Source: Mucilaginibacter paludis DSM 18603 (lineage in GTDB: Bacteria > Bacteroidota > Bacteroidia > Sphingobacteriales > Sphingobacteriaceae). From it: a stretch of 64,000 bases of DNA. Position 1 is the first letter of the stretch. Each line of letters begins with the position of its first letter. Below the pieces are notes generated by a model that made no database searches, had not been told where the DNA came from, and saw only the letters and a list, made by a program, of their open reading frames with translations. A program made the translations under genes and the position numbers. The stretch is taken from NCBI RefSeq assembly GCF_000166195.2, contig NZ_CM001403.1, positions 620,001 through 684,000 on the forward strand. Direction: 5' to 3'. Positions 45,187 through 54,872 of the stretch are shown piece after piece.

Positions 45187-46227
45187 TTAACTATTTAACT
45201 CGTTAACTGTTGCTTGTATAAATGCTTGATCGGTGGTAGTGGATATAAACAAAAAAAGGGCACCCTTTACTATATTCGAAACATCTTTGGGGTTTCTGAT
45301 GTAAGCTTCTCCCATTCGTGCAAATTCATTGCGTGTTAAGTTTTCATTCCACACCACACCACGATCGCTTTTAAGATAATCTTTAAACCACTTCACCCAG
45401 ATGTCGAAATATTGTTCTAATTCATCTTTACGATACCTATCCTTTATATCGAAGACTTTATTCCAGGTTCTAGTAAAGCCGTTATTTGGAAGCAGATTTA
45501 TACGCCACTTTCCTTTTCGTCCAGCATATGGCAGCAAGCTTCCAGTTAATGAAATTCGGATTTCCTGAAAATGCAAATAAGAATATATGAATTTTCTTCT
45601 ATGCAAGCCGCCATATAAAACATCTTTGGTTTTTTTATGATTCCGATTACACTCTATTCCCATAGGAATCAAATTCCGCATGTTTACCGCTGCTAGTGGG
45701 TAAACATCTTTATATAAGATATGGTCGTAATCTTGACACCGATAATCAGGATTGCCTATCGTCTCTATACCGCAAAATGGACAAATACTGCCTAATGTTT
45801 GGTTGTATAAAATTTCATAGTGTTCTTTCTTGCCGTAGGAAGGTAGGACACTAGAATACAGATACATAAATAATATATCTGTGGCAGACCTGATCGACTG
45901 AGGTAGCGCACTTAGTTTAAGTTGATCTCCATCGAAACTAATATCTTCTACAATAGCCTCAATATCCTGAGATAGTTTAAATTTGTTAATAAAAAGATTT
46001 CTATCAGGCTGGCTTAAACCAATAAACGCGTTAAAAAAGCTTTCCAGTTTGGGTCGTAGCGCCGATGAAATATCCACCTTGCTGGCAAAAGCAGGGCTAA
46101 AATATTGCTGATAAGGATTGAAAGAAGTTCCAGCGGGCACGTTTCTAATTTTTAGCAAGAAATAATAAATCTGCCGATTTAATAGAAACGTTGAATGTGT
46201 AGGAGTTAGGTTAAAGGTTTGGAGCAT
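45187..46227 (-). CDS. HNH endonuclease, PtuB-like
   Basis: The 346-aa protein has a treble-clef HNH nuclease in the middle: CPFCG (zinc Cys pair), YDHILYKDVYPLAAVNMRNLIPMGIECNRNHKKTK (in part), giving the His-Asn-His pattern. It overlaps the preceding AAA ATPase gene by 17 nt. ATPase-HNH pairs form the Septu (PtuA-PtuB) anti-phage system, and similar pairs accompany restriction loci. The protein is longer than a typical PtuB, so it may be a Septu relative or a restriction-associated variant. Confidence 0.8.
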   Translation of the reverse strand: MLQTFNLTPTHSTFLLNRQIYYFLLKIRNVPAGTSFNPYQQYFSPAFASKVDISSALRPKLESFFNAFIGLSQPDRNLFINKFKLSQDIEAIVEDISFDGDQLKLSALPQSIRSATDILFMYLYSSVLPSYGKKEHYEILYNQTLGSICPFCGIETIGNPDYRCQDYDHILYKDVYPLAAVNMRNLIPMGIECNRNHKKTKDVLYGGLHRRKFIYSYLHFQEIRISLTGSLLPYAGRKGKWRINLLPNNGFTRTWNKVFDIKDRYRKDELEQYFDIWVKWFKDYLKSDRGVVWNENLTRNEFARMGEAYIRNPKDVSNIVKGALFLFISTTTDQAFIQATVNELNS

Positions 46228-47782
46228 CGTCTTTGGTATTCTCTCTTAATTCTTCTATACGTTTATATAAGTAAAACTTTTCAGGTGATTCACCGAAATT
46301 TGATAAGCCTTTTTCAATCAACTCAATATCATCTGACTTTATTAAATCTTTCAAATCTTTTAACGATTTTTCTGACGTAGTATATTCTAAACCGAAAGCA
46401 CTCATTAATATATAATCAAACGAAGCTCCGAAGGTCTCTTTTGTAGGCAATGATATCTGAAGTGTACCATTTTCTTTTTTGAAAATGAATACTTTCTCTC
46501 TTTTGCAATCAGAAACAAGGAAAGGAGAATGAGTCGTGATAAAGTTATCCTGTGTTCTGCCTGCCGCAAGTGCGTTCCATAATTTAACAAACTCTCTTCT
46601 CCATTTGGGATTAAAATGTGTTTCTGGTTCGTCGAGTAAAAAAATGGAGTTTGGAGTATCCTGCATTAGGATGGTTCCAAATATGTTCAGAAATTGGTGC
46701 TCCCCATCGCTCAGATTGATATAGTCAATAAGCGATTTGTTATTCAAAAACAATTTGATCTCAGAATAGCTAAAAACTTTGTCCATTTCAGAGACGGTTG
46801 GGGGCTTAATAACGAGACTTTTCTGTCGGCGAGTTTTTTTTATTTCATTGCGATATTTCTTATCAATGATTAAGTTATTAAGTAACTCAAGCTTATAAAG
46901 CGCTGTATAGAACTCGATTGATGAGCCGAAATATTTGTTTATTACTTTTCGTGTTACATCATTATTGTAAAAGTCGAAAGTATAGGCGTTTATTGAAGCA
47001 TCATATTCATAAGCCGCGGCCGCTATTTTTAAATTTTTTACAGTGGCTTCGAGTTCAGGAGTTAATTTAATGCCGTCTTTTCCCTTTGCAGCTTTATGTT
47101 TTGTTTGTATTTTGAGCTGAAAATTCCTAATTCCAGTTATTGAAATTGAATCAAGCAGCAACTTAACTTTCCTGCTATTACCCGACATCAAATTGGCAAT
47201 CACAACACCTTTATTAGTACTGTAATCCATCAAATAAAATCTTGGATCGTAGTCTTTTGCGGCTCCTTTTTTCGAGCTGTTTATTTCTGGCAATGCTCTT
47301 GACGCGGTATGATCAGCATATTCATCATAATAATCTAAAAAAGGTATACTTAAGGTTTCGTTTTCACCAGAAGTATACCCGATAATTTTTTGCGGTAGGT
47401 AACTTTCAATATCATCCAAAAACAGCTCTAGTTCATTGTAATTATAATCAAAAAGTAAAACATCGGGCGCTGTTCCTCGAGACTTTTCCTGGATGACCTT
47501 AACAATGTAATTTTGGTTTGACTTGGTAATTGAATATTCAAGTTCAAATAAACATGGAGCATTGGGTTCAATTACCCGATTTATTTTTCTAAATATTCGG
47601 TCTAAATAAAAAAATATGTCGGCTATGGTTTCTAGTAATTGTGATTTACCAGAACCGTTAATACCTATAAAACAGTTAGGATCTACATTTGACAAATCAT
47701 TATCATCCGTAAAACTTAAATCCAACCCTTTTAACAACGGACGGTGTTCGATTGCGTTAAGTTTTATCCTGTGAAGTTTCAT
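46211..47782 (-). CDS. AAA ATPase, PtuA-like / restriction-system-associated
   Basis: The 523-aa ABC/SMC-type ATPase has Walker A CFIGINGSGKSQLLE near residue 40, the signature LSDGEHQFL, Walker B SIFLLDEPETHFNP and the H-loop THSPF. It matches ATPases annotated as restriction-system-associated, and by pairing with an HNH nuclease also resembles Septu PtuA. It starts 26 nt inside hsdS. It probably senses phage or DNA state and licenses the HNH partner. Confidence 0.85.
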   Translation of the reverse strand: MKLHRIKLNAIEHRPLLKGLDLSFTDDNDLSNVDPNCFIGINGSGKSQLLETIADIFFYLDRIFRKINRVIEPNAPCLFELEYSITKSNQNYIVKVIQEKSRGTAPDVLLFDYNYNELELFLDDIESYLPQKIIGYTSGENETLSIPFLDYYDEYADHTASRALPEINSSKKGAAKDYDPRFYLMDYSTNKGVVIANLMSGNSRKVKLLLDSISITGIRNFQLKIQTKHKAAKGKDGIKLTPELEATVKNLKIAAAAYEYDASINAYTFDFYNNDVTRKVINKYFGSSIEFYTALYKLELLNNLIIDKKYRNEIKKTRRQKSLVIKPPTVSEMDKVFSYSEIKLFLNNKSLIDYINLSDGEHQFLNIFGTILMQDTPNSIFLLDEPETHFNPKWRREFVKLWNALAAGRTQDNFITTHSPFLVSDCKREKVFIFKKENGTLQISLPTKETFGASFDYILMSAFGLEYTTSEKSLKDLKDLIKSDDIELIEKGLSNFGESPEKFYLYKRIEELRENTKDDAPNL

Positions 47783-49397
47783 TAGTCGCCAATTTATAAA
47801 TCATCAATTCATTTTCTTCATCAAAAGCCATTTCCAAAACCTTAATATCAAGCAAGTTATAAAGCTCTTCTTTTATTTCACTATAATTTGCACTTGATAA
47901 TTTCCTAATGTCGTCAAAAGTAAATTCATTTTTCTCCGAAACGGACATAAGCGTTTCTATAAGCAACTGTGTTTCTTTTTTAGGCTTCATCGATTTGCTT
48001 GCGTTAATTTTTGGGGGAGACTCAGGGGCTGGTGTATTTGTGTCGATATCTATTTTCTTTAACAATTCTGCAACAGGTTCATCATTTTCATCGTGTGAAG
48101 CTAGCTCCCCTCTAAAAGCTTTTTGTAGAAGTACTTGTGGCAGCGCATTGATTTTTAGTCTTAAAGACTCAAATTGATTTACTAAAATTTCAGCACTTTC
48201 GAATAGTTTATTCAATTTTACTACAATGATTGTTTGTTCATCAGGGGGCGGCAATGGGACGACAAATTTCGATAGTTTCTGAGCATTAATATTTGATTGG
48301 CTTACACCGTCCGTTTTTACCTGCCAACACCAGTTTCTAGCATAAGCGGAGTTCAATAGATAATTTAAGTAGTATGAGTTTAATTCTGGCTTATTCCAGA
48401 TTTTCATTAAATACCCTGCATAAATAGCTTGATTATCACTTTCATAGATCGACGTCTTTCCCACAAGCTCAGGACTATTAGTTCTGTTGAATAAAACATC
48501 GCCTCTATTTAAGCTATACTTTTTAAGTTCTTCTGGGTCAGATGTATATTTTAAATCTGACCAGTCGATTTGGCCATTTTGCAAATTACCCATTCTAAGA
48601 ACCGGAATATCTCCTTCATTTTCTGATTTAACTGAAGTTCCATACGTAATTTTTTCAGATAAAGCTCCCAAATAAGCGAAAGTCCATTGCTTTGGTATAT
48701 CAAATAATGTAACTTCTATATCCTCAAAAAAATCTAGCCTTTTAGAATCATTTGTCCTTTGTTTAAGATTTTTTACGATGTCATTTGCATCTTGTATATT
48801 GTTTTTACGCCAATCAGCAGTTAGTTTTCCTGAGATCGCATAGTCAAGAAGCTGTAAACGAAATTGTTTAATTAGTTCGGGGATTCGCTCTATTTTTCCT
48901 TTAAGAGTATCAATGTTATCAAAAGCCTTATCCAATTTAGCGACGATACGGTGCTGCTCAGATATAGAAGGAACAGGGATTTTTACAGTTTTTAAAATAG
49001 AAAAATGGCGACTATATCCTAAAGACGGTATATTGAGTGATTTTATATAGTAATAAAAAAACTTTTCATTTAAAGCATTAATAGGCTTGAGTATCTTTGT
49101 GCCATCAGCACCAACTGCAAATTTGAAATTTATATACTTTACAAACCTGGTGTGATCACCGAATATAATAACTGGCAGATCTCCTTTATATATTAAATTA
49201 ACATCATCAATATAACCTGAAATGAAAGTTTCGCCCTGATCTACTACTGGATAGTTGCCGGTGGCATTGTACTGTTTTGAAGTTAGCTTTGTAAAAGTTC
49301 CTGTTTTTTCTATTGATTCCCCAAAGGGAATGGTTAGCCAGCCACTGAACAACGCAGGCTGAACGTGATCGCTTTTAATATCTCCTCTACTAGCCAT
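47757..49397 (-). CDS. hsdS: Type I restriction-modification specificity subunit HsdS
   Basis: The 546-aa protein has two target-recognition domains (about 15-150 and 225-385), each followed by a coiled-coil spacer: EQHRIVAKLDKAFDNIDTLKGK and EQTIIVVKLNKLFESAEILVNQ. These set the bipartite DNA target. A C-terminal extension of about 120 residues (KKETQLLIETLM...) has a winged-helix look and is unusual for HsdS. It overlaps hsdM by 8 nt and the ATPase gene by 26 nt. Confidence 0.93.
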   Translation of the reverse strand: MASRGDIKSDHVQPALFSGWLTIPFGESIEKTGTFTKLTSKQYNATGNYPVVDQGETFISGYIDDVNLIYKGDLPVIIFGDHTRFVKYINFKFAVGADGTKILKPINALNEKFFYYYIKSLNIPSLGYSRHFSILKTVKIPVPSISEQHRIVAKLDKAFDNIDTLKGKIERIPELIKQFRLQLLDYAISGKLTADWRKNNIQDANDIVKNLKQRTNDSKRLDFFEDIEVTLFDIPKQWTFAYLGALSEKITYGTSVKSENEGDIPVLRMGNLQNGQIDWSDLKYTSDPEELKKYSLNRGDVLFNRTNSPELVGKTSIYESDNQAIYAGYLMKIWNKPELNSYYLNYLLNSAYARNWCWQVKTDGVSQSNINAQKLSKFVVPLPPPDEQTIIVVKLNKLFESAEILVNQFESLRLKINALPQVLLQKAFRGELASHDENDEPVAELLKKIDIDTNTPAPESPPKINASKSMKPKKETQLLIETLMSVSEKNEFTFDDIRKLSSANYSEIKEELYNLLDIKVLEMAFDEENELMIYKLATNETSQDKT

Positions 49398-50854
49398 CTA
49401 ATAAAGCAATTAATTCTAACAATTCAGTTTGAATTTCCTCTATTTCTTTTAGAGCAGACTTCGCTAATTCTATTGGATTGTTATCTTGATTTTCAATCGA
49501 ATAATCTTTCTCTTGAATTAATCCGAGGTCTAAAATATCATTTTTATTTTCTATTTCTTTTCGAGTAAAACAAGACCAGCGCGAATCCTGAATGATCGCG
49601 CGTTGTTCATTATTTACGTTACCATCGTAGGTGTTGAATACGTCATCAATATGAATACCTCCCGTATAAGCATGAACAAAGCCGTCGAATGCCACACGGG
49701 TAAACGGTGTTCGTTTACCAAAACTATGAGTATTACTGCGCATGTCGTAAAACCAAACCTTCTTTGTGTTTCCTGTTTCGGAAGTTCCTCTTTCAAAAAA
49801 AAGAACGTTTGTTTTTACACCTGCGGCGTAGAAAATACCTGTTGGTAAACGCAGTATCGTGTGAAGGTTACATTTGTCCATTAAGTCCCTCCTGATTTTT
49901 TTTCCGTCTCCATCATCGAATAAAACGTTGTCAGGCAGTACTACAGCTGCTCTTGCGCCGCCTCTTTTATGAAGCGACCGGGTAAATGTGCTGTAAAAAA
50001 TTCAATTGTTTATTACTTGTGGGATAAGTGAAATCGTCGCGGGTCGGTCGCTCCCCACCTTGCTTAGTTCCAAAAGGGGGATTTGCTAAGACACCATCAA
50101 AATTTTTAAATGATTTTCCTAATTCTGATAAGGTATCGCCCATTTCGATACGGCTCTCCAGACCATGCAATTTTGCATTCATCAATGCTAATCGATGTGC
50201 ATCCTGTACTAGTTCACAACCGCTAAAAGCTTCGTCAACTTGAAATTTACGCTCTTTGCTTCCTAATTCAAAATAATGATGATGTTTCTCTTTTAAATAA
50301 TAGTCCGCGGCTATCATAAATCCAAATGTTCCAGCTGCTGGATCGTTCCATCGTTCCCCAAGTTTTGGAACAAGCAGATCAACCATTACATTAATTAGAG
50401 GCCGGGGAGTAAAATATTGGCCTGCACCACTTTTCTTTTCACTTGCATTTTTTTCCAATAGCTCCTCATATATAGTAGCTATCTTATCTTGTTCTTGTTC
50501 ATCAAACCAATCAATCAAGTCTATACTCGTAATTAGAGTTCTTAGATTTACAGGCTTTCTCAAAGTAGTGGAAGCGTTGGTGTAGATTTCTTTAATTGTA
50601 GGGTTCTCAGACTTAGTACTTATTGTTGCTAAAAGTTCGCGATAGGTATCAAATAACTCCTTATTGTCTTTGATTGCTTTTAAAGATGACCAACGATATC
50701 CTTCCGGAAGTTCATTTTCAAATTTTTTTATTTCTGATAATCTTAAAAAGAGTATGTAAGTTAATTCATTAAGATACTGGTGATATGTTACACCATCGTC
50801 CCGTAATACATTACATAAATTCCAAAGTTTGTTAGCTATTTCATCTGCACTCAT
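49390..50854 (-). pseudogene. hsdM: Type I methyltransferase HsdM, split by a one-base frameshift
   Basis: Upstream frame (50854-49967, 295 aa) holds the N-terminal HsdM domain, the SAM loop NDPAAGTFGF and the catalytic LANPPFG. At 49980-49982 a run of three C on the minus strand (tacccggtc) replaces the expected two. Skipping one C continues as HIYRSLHKRGGARAAVVLPDNVLF and joins the second frame (to 49390), a normal C-terminal HsdM (RLPTGIFYAAGVKTNVLFF). Restored length would be about 487 aa, typical for HsdM. It lies 2 nt after hsdR. Either a true mutation or a sequencing error. Confidence 0.88.
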
Positions 50855-50856
50855 TC

Positions 50857-53800
50857 TTATGCTGTTTGATTGTATAAATTGTCGTTAATGATGTTCATCA
50901 CATCATTAAGCTTGTTTTCAAATATCTTGTTAAGTTTTTCAAATCCGCCAGCATCATCAAATGGAGATTCATTAAGGTCTTTTGGTTGCAACACTGTTTC
51001 TTTTAATAATTGCAATTCAAAGCGATCTATCCATTTCACCTGAGTTTTATTCCAATTCTGTATAGATCTGACTTTATTAATAGCATTTTTAATCCTTTGT
51101 TCATGACTAACTAAGGCATTTCCAACGGCAAGGGTACGGATAAATGAAATAATATCAGCGGCTATATCTTCGTTTTTTGTGGCTTTCCAAGCCGCTTTTA
51201 ATGCATGAGTATTATACCCTTGTTGGTCAAGTGCTATCATCAAATCCCTTAATGACTTCCTATCCAATTCCTTAGGTCTGGTGCATATAATATTCAGAGC
51301 ATCAATTTTATTTTGATTCTCCGAGATGAATTTTGAAAAACTTTCCAAATAATCTTCCGGTTTCACACTATCCCCATATCCTCGCTCCATCCGTCTGTAT
51401 TCATCTTGATGTTCCGCCAAAAACATTTGTTTAGGTGATGGCTTGTACTCGTCTAAGAATCTCCATAATTTTTTTAACTCATTTATCTTGTTAATTCCAT
51501 CTGGTGTAGAATTAGATTTGAAAAAATCAATAATTTGGTCTGGGGTGCTTCCTCCCGCACTGTAAACAAATCTATCTTGATCGTCCTCGTCAATAAGACG
51601 TTTCTTGCGTTGGATTTTAGCAATAATTTGCTCGATCTGTTTACGAGCCCTATCTGGATTGGCGATTACGTTAACTTCGTTTGCTAGTTGTTGAAAAGTA
51701 GCTTTCGGGTTAATAACAACTGGTTGCATTTGAGTGTAATCTTCTAACGCGTCGTATATGCCCACAGCATCATAAATTTTAAAGGCCTCTTTTCCAATTT
51801 CGTCACATAGGCGCGTCGCCCTACCTAACATTTGCTCGTATAAAATTCTGGATTTTACCCTTCGTAAGAATACAATATTACAAATTGCTGGTACGTCTAT
51901 CCCTGTTGTAAGCAAATCGACTGTAACTGCAATTACTGGAAACTTTTCATTCTTAAAGCGCTTCACCAATTCTTCTGGATTATAAGATTTACCCGTAATT
52001 TTTTGGATCGCTTCATCAGAAATTTCTATACCTATTTCCTGAAATTCTTCCTTTAAATAATTAACAATATTATCCGCGTGCTCATCAGTAGCAGCAAATA
52101 TTAAAGTTTTCTCTTCTCCATCAGGATCTAATTCTTTTACCAATTCCTTTACAACGGTGCGATTAAAACTTGGCGTAATAACAAGTTTATTAAAACCAGA
52201 CACATCAATGTTTAACTCGTCTTGTAATTCACCTAATTCGACTATAGAATTCGATTCTTTATCAAAGGCTTTAGGTTTTTGACCTTTTTCCCATTTTATA
52301 CCATCCTCATTTAATTTCGTCTTAATTATAAAAGGTGGTTCATGGTCTATTAGAAATCCATCAATTACCGCTTCTCGGTAAGAATATGTATAAACAGGTG
52401 CTCCAAAAATCTCCTTAGTGTGCAATGCGGGAGTGGCTGTTAGACCGATAGCGTAGGCATCAAAATAGTCTAAAACCATTCGGTACTTACTCACATAGTC
52501 TAATTGATCTTTAAATTCTAAATCCTGTTCATCTAACTCGCGATCCAGCAAATACCCTCTATGGGCCTCATCGATAATGATACAATCATAAGCATCCACC
52601 GCCGGAACATCGGCAGATGAATCATTATAGAAAAGACGTTTTACCATTCCTTGCACTGTCGCAAAATGCAATCTCGTATCTATATCTGGTATAGCATCTT
52701 TTAGGCCTTTAAGATTATATACCTCCGCAAAAGTGTTTAGTCCAGAAACTTTATTGTCTTTAAAAGCATTGATAGCTTGAATTCCTAATAGTGTACGATC
52801 AACTAAAAATAAGATTCGATTAAAACGATTAGCCTGGATTAAATGATAACATAGACCTATTATTGTGCGTGTTTTACCCGTACCTGTTGCCATTGCAATT
52901 AATGCCCGGCGATTTTCAGGGAGATTTATAATGCTTTCCTCTACAGCCTTAATCGCATTTATTTGATATTGACGTAGGCCTAAGCCATTTTTACTCATCA
53001 GAAAATCTAAAGGGTTGTTTAGAAGCTTATCATTAGCATCATTTATATCCTGCTCAATTAGCTTAATTAACCCGTCAGGCGATGGCCATCCTTGAAGTGG
53101 TCTAGCTGTATTATTTTTATATCTAACGTCAAGAAACCATATTCCGCTTTTTGTTTTGATTTGTTCAAGATACGCTCTTCCGTTGGTTGAGAATAGGAAA
53201 GGAACTTTATACTCTCTCCATTCTCCAATCAGCTTTCCTCCGAAATTATTACTTGCAAGCCCCGAATATATTTTTGATTGGCGAAGATCAGTCGAAATAT
53301 CATTTGCGTATTTTTTGGCCTCTGCAATGCCATATAACTCTGTACCAATAAATAATGCATAGTCAGCCCATAAGGTTCCGACAGGCCATTCTGCAATAGC
53401 CATGTTTTTCCCACGTTGAGGAATTGTTTTTTTCGATTTGTAGTTAAATGCGATTGAATCTGTTTCCCAACCCGCCAACCTTAATTGAACATCAATTATT
53501 TCTCTGGTTTCAGCTTCGGACATTTCAATTTTCTTAACAGCTATTTCCGAACGCTGCTGAATGATTTGAAGTTTTTCTTCTGAAATACCTTTTATTTCTC
53601 TTTCCGATAGTACCGCATTAAACTTTGCCTCTAATTCGCTGTAATCAGTTTCCAGTAGATGTAAAGCGTGTCTAGCGTCTAAATTTTCAGGAACGTGAAA
53701 TTTCAAATTGTTTACATCAGCATTCTCTTTAGAATAAGTAGAGTAGAACCATTTAGCCAACTTAAAAGACGAAAAGAGGTTATATTTTGCATCCTCAAAT

Positions 53801-54102
53801 GTTCCTTTACTTTGGTGAACGGCAACATTGCCCTTATCCTTTATAGTAAATAAGATATCGTTTATCGTTGATGGTAATATTTTCTCAAACCAAAGAACTT
53901 TGATTCTATTGTGAAAGGTGTTATCAAAAGGAAAGTCTAGTGAATGCTCCTCGAAGACGATTTCTGTAATTCGTTCGCCAAATTGTCTTAACTTAAATAA
54001 GCTTACAACGGGATCTGCGTTTAAGTTTAGTTCAGCCGAATTACCAATATTGAAGAGGATAGGGAATTCCTTCTCGAGAAACTGGAAATTGGACTCTTGC
54101 AT
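50857..54102 (-). CDS. hsdR: Type I restriction endonuclease subunit HsdR
   Basis: The 1081-aa motor nuclease has an N-terminal DUF4145-like region (about 1-130), a PD-(D/E)xK nuclease (about 215-265: LWADYALFIGTELYGIAEAKK), and superfamily-2 helicase domains with MATGTGKT (about 405), DEAH in IIIDEAHRGY and GLTATP. The C-terminal half resembles EcoEI-type HsdR and binds the MS core. It is the first gene of the minus-strand defence operon; no other promoter-sized gap occurs before mcrC. Confidence 0.95.
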   Translation of the reverse strand: MQESNFQFLEKEFPILFNIGNSAELNLNADPVVSLFKLRQFGERITEIVFEEHSLDFPFDNTFHNRIKVLWFEKILPSTINDILFTIKDKGNVAVHQSKGTFEDAKYNLFSSFKLAKWFYSTYSKENADVNNLKFHVPENLDARHALHLLETDYSELEAKFNAVLSEREIKGISEEKLQIIQQRSEIAVKKIEMSEAETREIIDVQLRLAGWETDSIAFNYKSKKTIPQRGKNMAIAEWPVGTLWADYALFIGTELYGIAEAKKYANDISTDLRQSKIYSGLASNNFGGKLIGEWREYKVPFLFSTNGRAYLEQIKTKSGIWFLDVRYKNNTARPLQGWPSPDGLIKLIEQDINDANDKLLNNPLDFLMSKNGLGLRQYQINAIKAVEESIINLPENRRALIAMATGTGKTRTIIGLCYHLIQANRFNRILFLVDRTLLGIQAINAFKDNKVSGLNTFAEVYNLKGLKDAIPDIDTRLHFATVQGMVKRLFYNDSSADVPAVDAYDCIIIDEAHRGYLLDRELDEQDLEFKDQLDYVSKYRMVLDYFDAYAIGLTATPALHTKEIFGAPVYTYSYREAVIDGFLIDHEPPFIIKTKLNEDGIKWEKGQKPKAFDKESNSIVELGELQDELNIDVSGFNKLVITPSFNRTVVKELVKELDPDGEEKTLIFAATDEHADNIVNYLKEEFQEIGIEISDEAIQKITGKSYNPEELVKRFKNEKFPVIAVTVDLLTTGIDVPAICNIVFLRRVKSRILYEQMLGRATRLCDEIGKEAFKIYDAVGIYDALEDYTQMQPVVINPKATFQQLANEVNVIANPDRARKQIEQIIAKIQRKKRLIDEDDQDRFVYSAGGSTPDQIIDFFKSNSTPDGINKINELKKLWRFLDEYKPSPKQMFLAEHQDEYRRMERGYGDSVKPEDYLESFSKFISENQNKIDALNIICTRPKELDRKSLRDLMIALDQQGYNTHALKAAWKATKNEDIAADIISFIRTLAVGNALVSHEQRIKNAINKVRSIQNWNKTQVKWIDRFELQLLKETVLQPKDLNESPFDDAGGFEKLNKIFENKLNDVMNIINDNLYNQTA

Positions 54103-54542
54103 TTAAGGTTTGTTTTTATCGGTGAATTTATAATAAAGTATTCAATTATTAATTTTACCGCTTAAAATTCTAAGAGCAATATCTAAATAGACGTATTATT
54201 CAATCTTAACATTTCGAAAATCGTCAAGTAAGCGAAATTAATTAATGTCCAAAGCAAGCATATTGTTAGCAATAGTTTATCTCGTTCATCCTTACGCAAT
54301 AGCGAGGTTGCTGTCGAAATGGAAACAACCACGATCTCGCCTGTTAAAATTGCACATAACACCTTAGTTCCTAATGAATTTCACTTTTATTTTTCAGCTA
54401 TTTAATAGATCAATCAAGGTTACATTCAAGTTCCATAAGTAAATTAATCTCTAATCTATTTAACAAAAACACCTACCTCGTACATAAGGTGTGATAAAAT
54501 TATTTCACCCTTTCTCACATTTGCTATGCTAAATTTTAAGCT
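54103..54542. other. AT-rich divergent intergenic region
   Basis: This 440-bp stretch separates the leftward defence operon from the rightward mobilization genes and must contain both promoters. I see a short inverted repeat cacct...aggtg (54470-54491) but no clear consensus -7 element for either side, and no gene. Confidence 0.5.
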
Positions 54543-54872
54543 ATGGCAAATAACAATGAACACCAAAATGACTTTCCTAAAGTTCACCGTGATCAATTGA
54601 TCACGGTGAAGGACTTGATTGATTTTAAACAACAGCTTATTGTTGACATTAAGAAGCTGCTCAAAGAGCAGACTGGTCATCCAGGCCATCAATGGCTGAA
54701 AGCCTTTGAGATCAAAAAGATGCTCCGGCTCTCCGAAAGCAAGCTGCAATACCTGCGGGACAAGGGGGTGATTCCATTTAAAAAATTAGGAGGGGTTACC
54801 TATTACAATCTTGAAGAAATCGAAAGCCTGATGCATTCCGGCAAGTTGAACGACCAAATGAAAATGGCATGA
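54543..54872 (+). CDS. Small HTH protein, first gene of the mobilization block
   Basis: The 109-aa protein has a helical N-terminal region and a winged HTH at about residues 50-95 (WLKAFEIKKMLRLSESKLQYLRDKG) with wing KKLGGVTYYNLEEIE. It is homologous to the truncated HTH gene at 9220. The stop overlaps the next gene by 4 nt (ATGA). A likely role is regulating excision or mobilization. Codons 14-23 lie in a perfect 28-bp palindrome. Confidence 0.82.
   Translation: MANNNEHQNDFPKVHRDQLITVKDLIDFKQQLIVDIKKLLKEQTGHPGHQWLKAFEIKKMLRLSESKLQYLRDKGVIPFKKLGGVTYYNLEEIESLMHSGKLNDQMKMA
54583..54610. repeat. Perfect 28-bp palindrome inside the HTH gene
   Basis: Each 14-base half is ttcaccgtgatcaa or its complement, meeting with no spacer. 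It lies 40 bp after the HTH start codon. It could be an operator for the HTH protein itself, or a cruciform or resolution site. The role is unknown. Confidence 0.8.

Noticed and set aside
45187..47782. Retron-associated ATPase-HNH effector
   Set aside because: Some retrons use PtuAB-like effectors, but no reverse transcriptase or msr/msd-like region is present nearby.
54456..54749. 97-aa minus-strand ORF sharing HRDQLIT with the plus-strand HTH protein
   Set aside because: The shared residues arise because the DNA there is a perfect palindrome; the frame is an antisense shadow.
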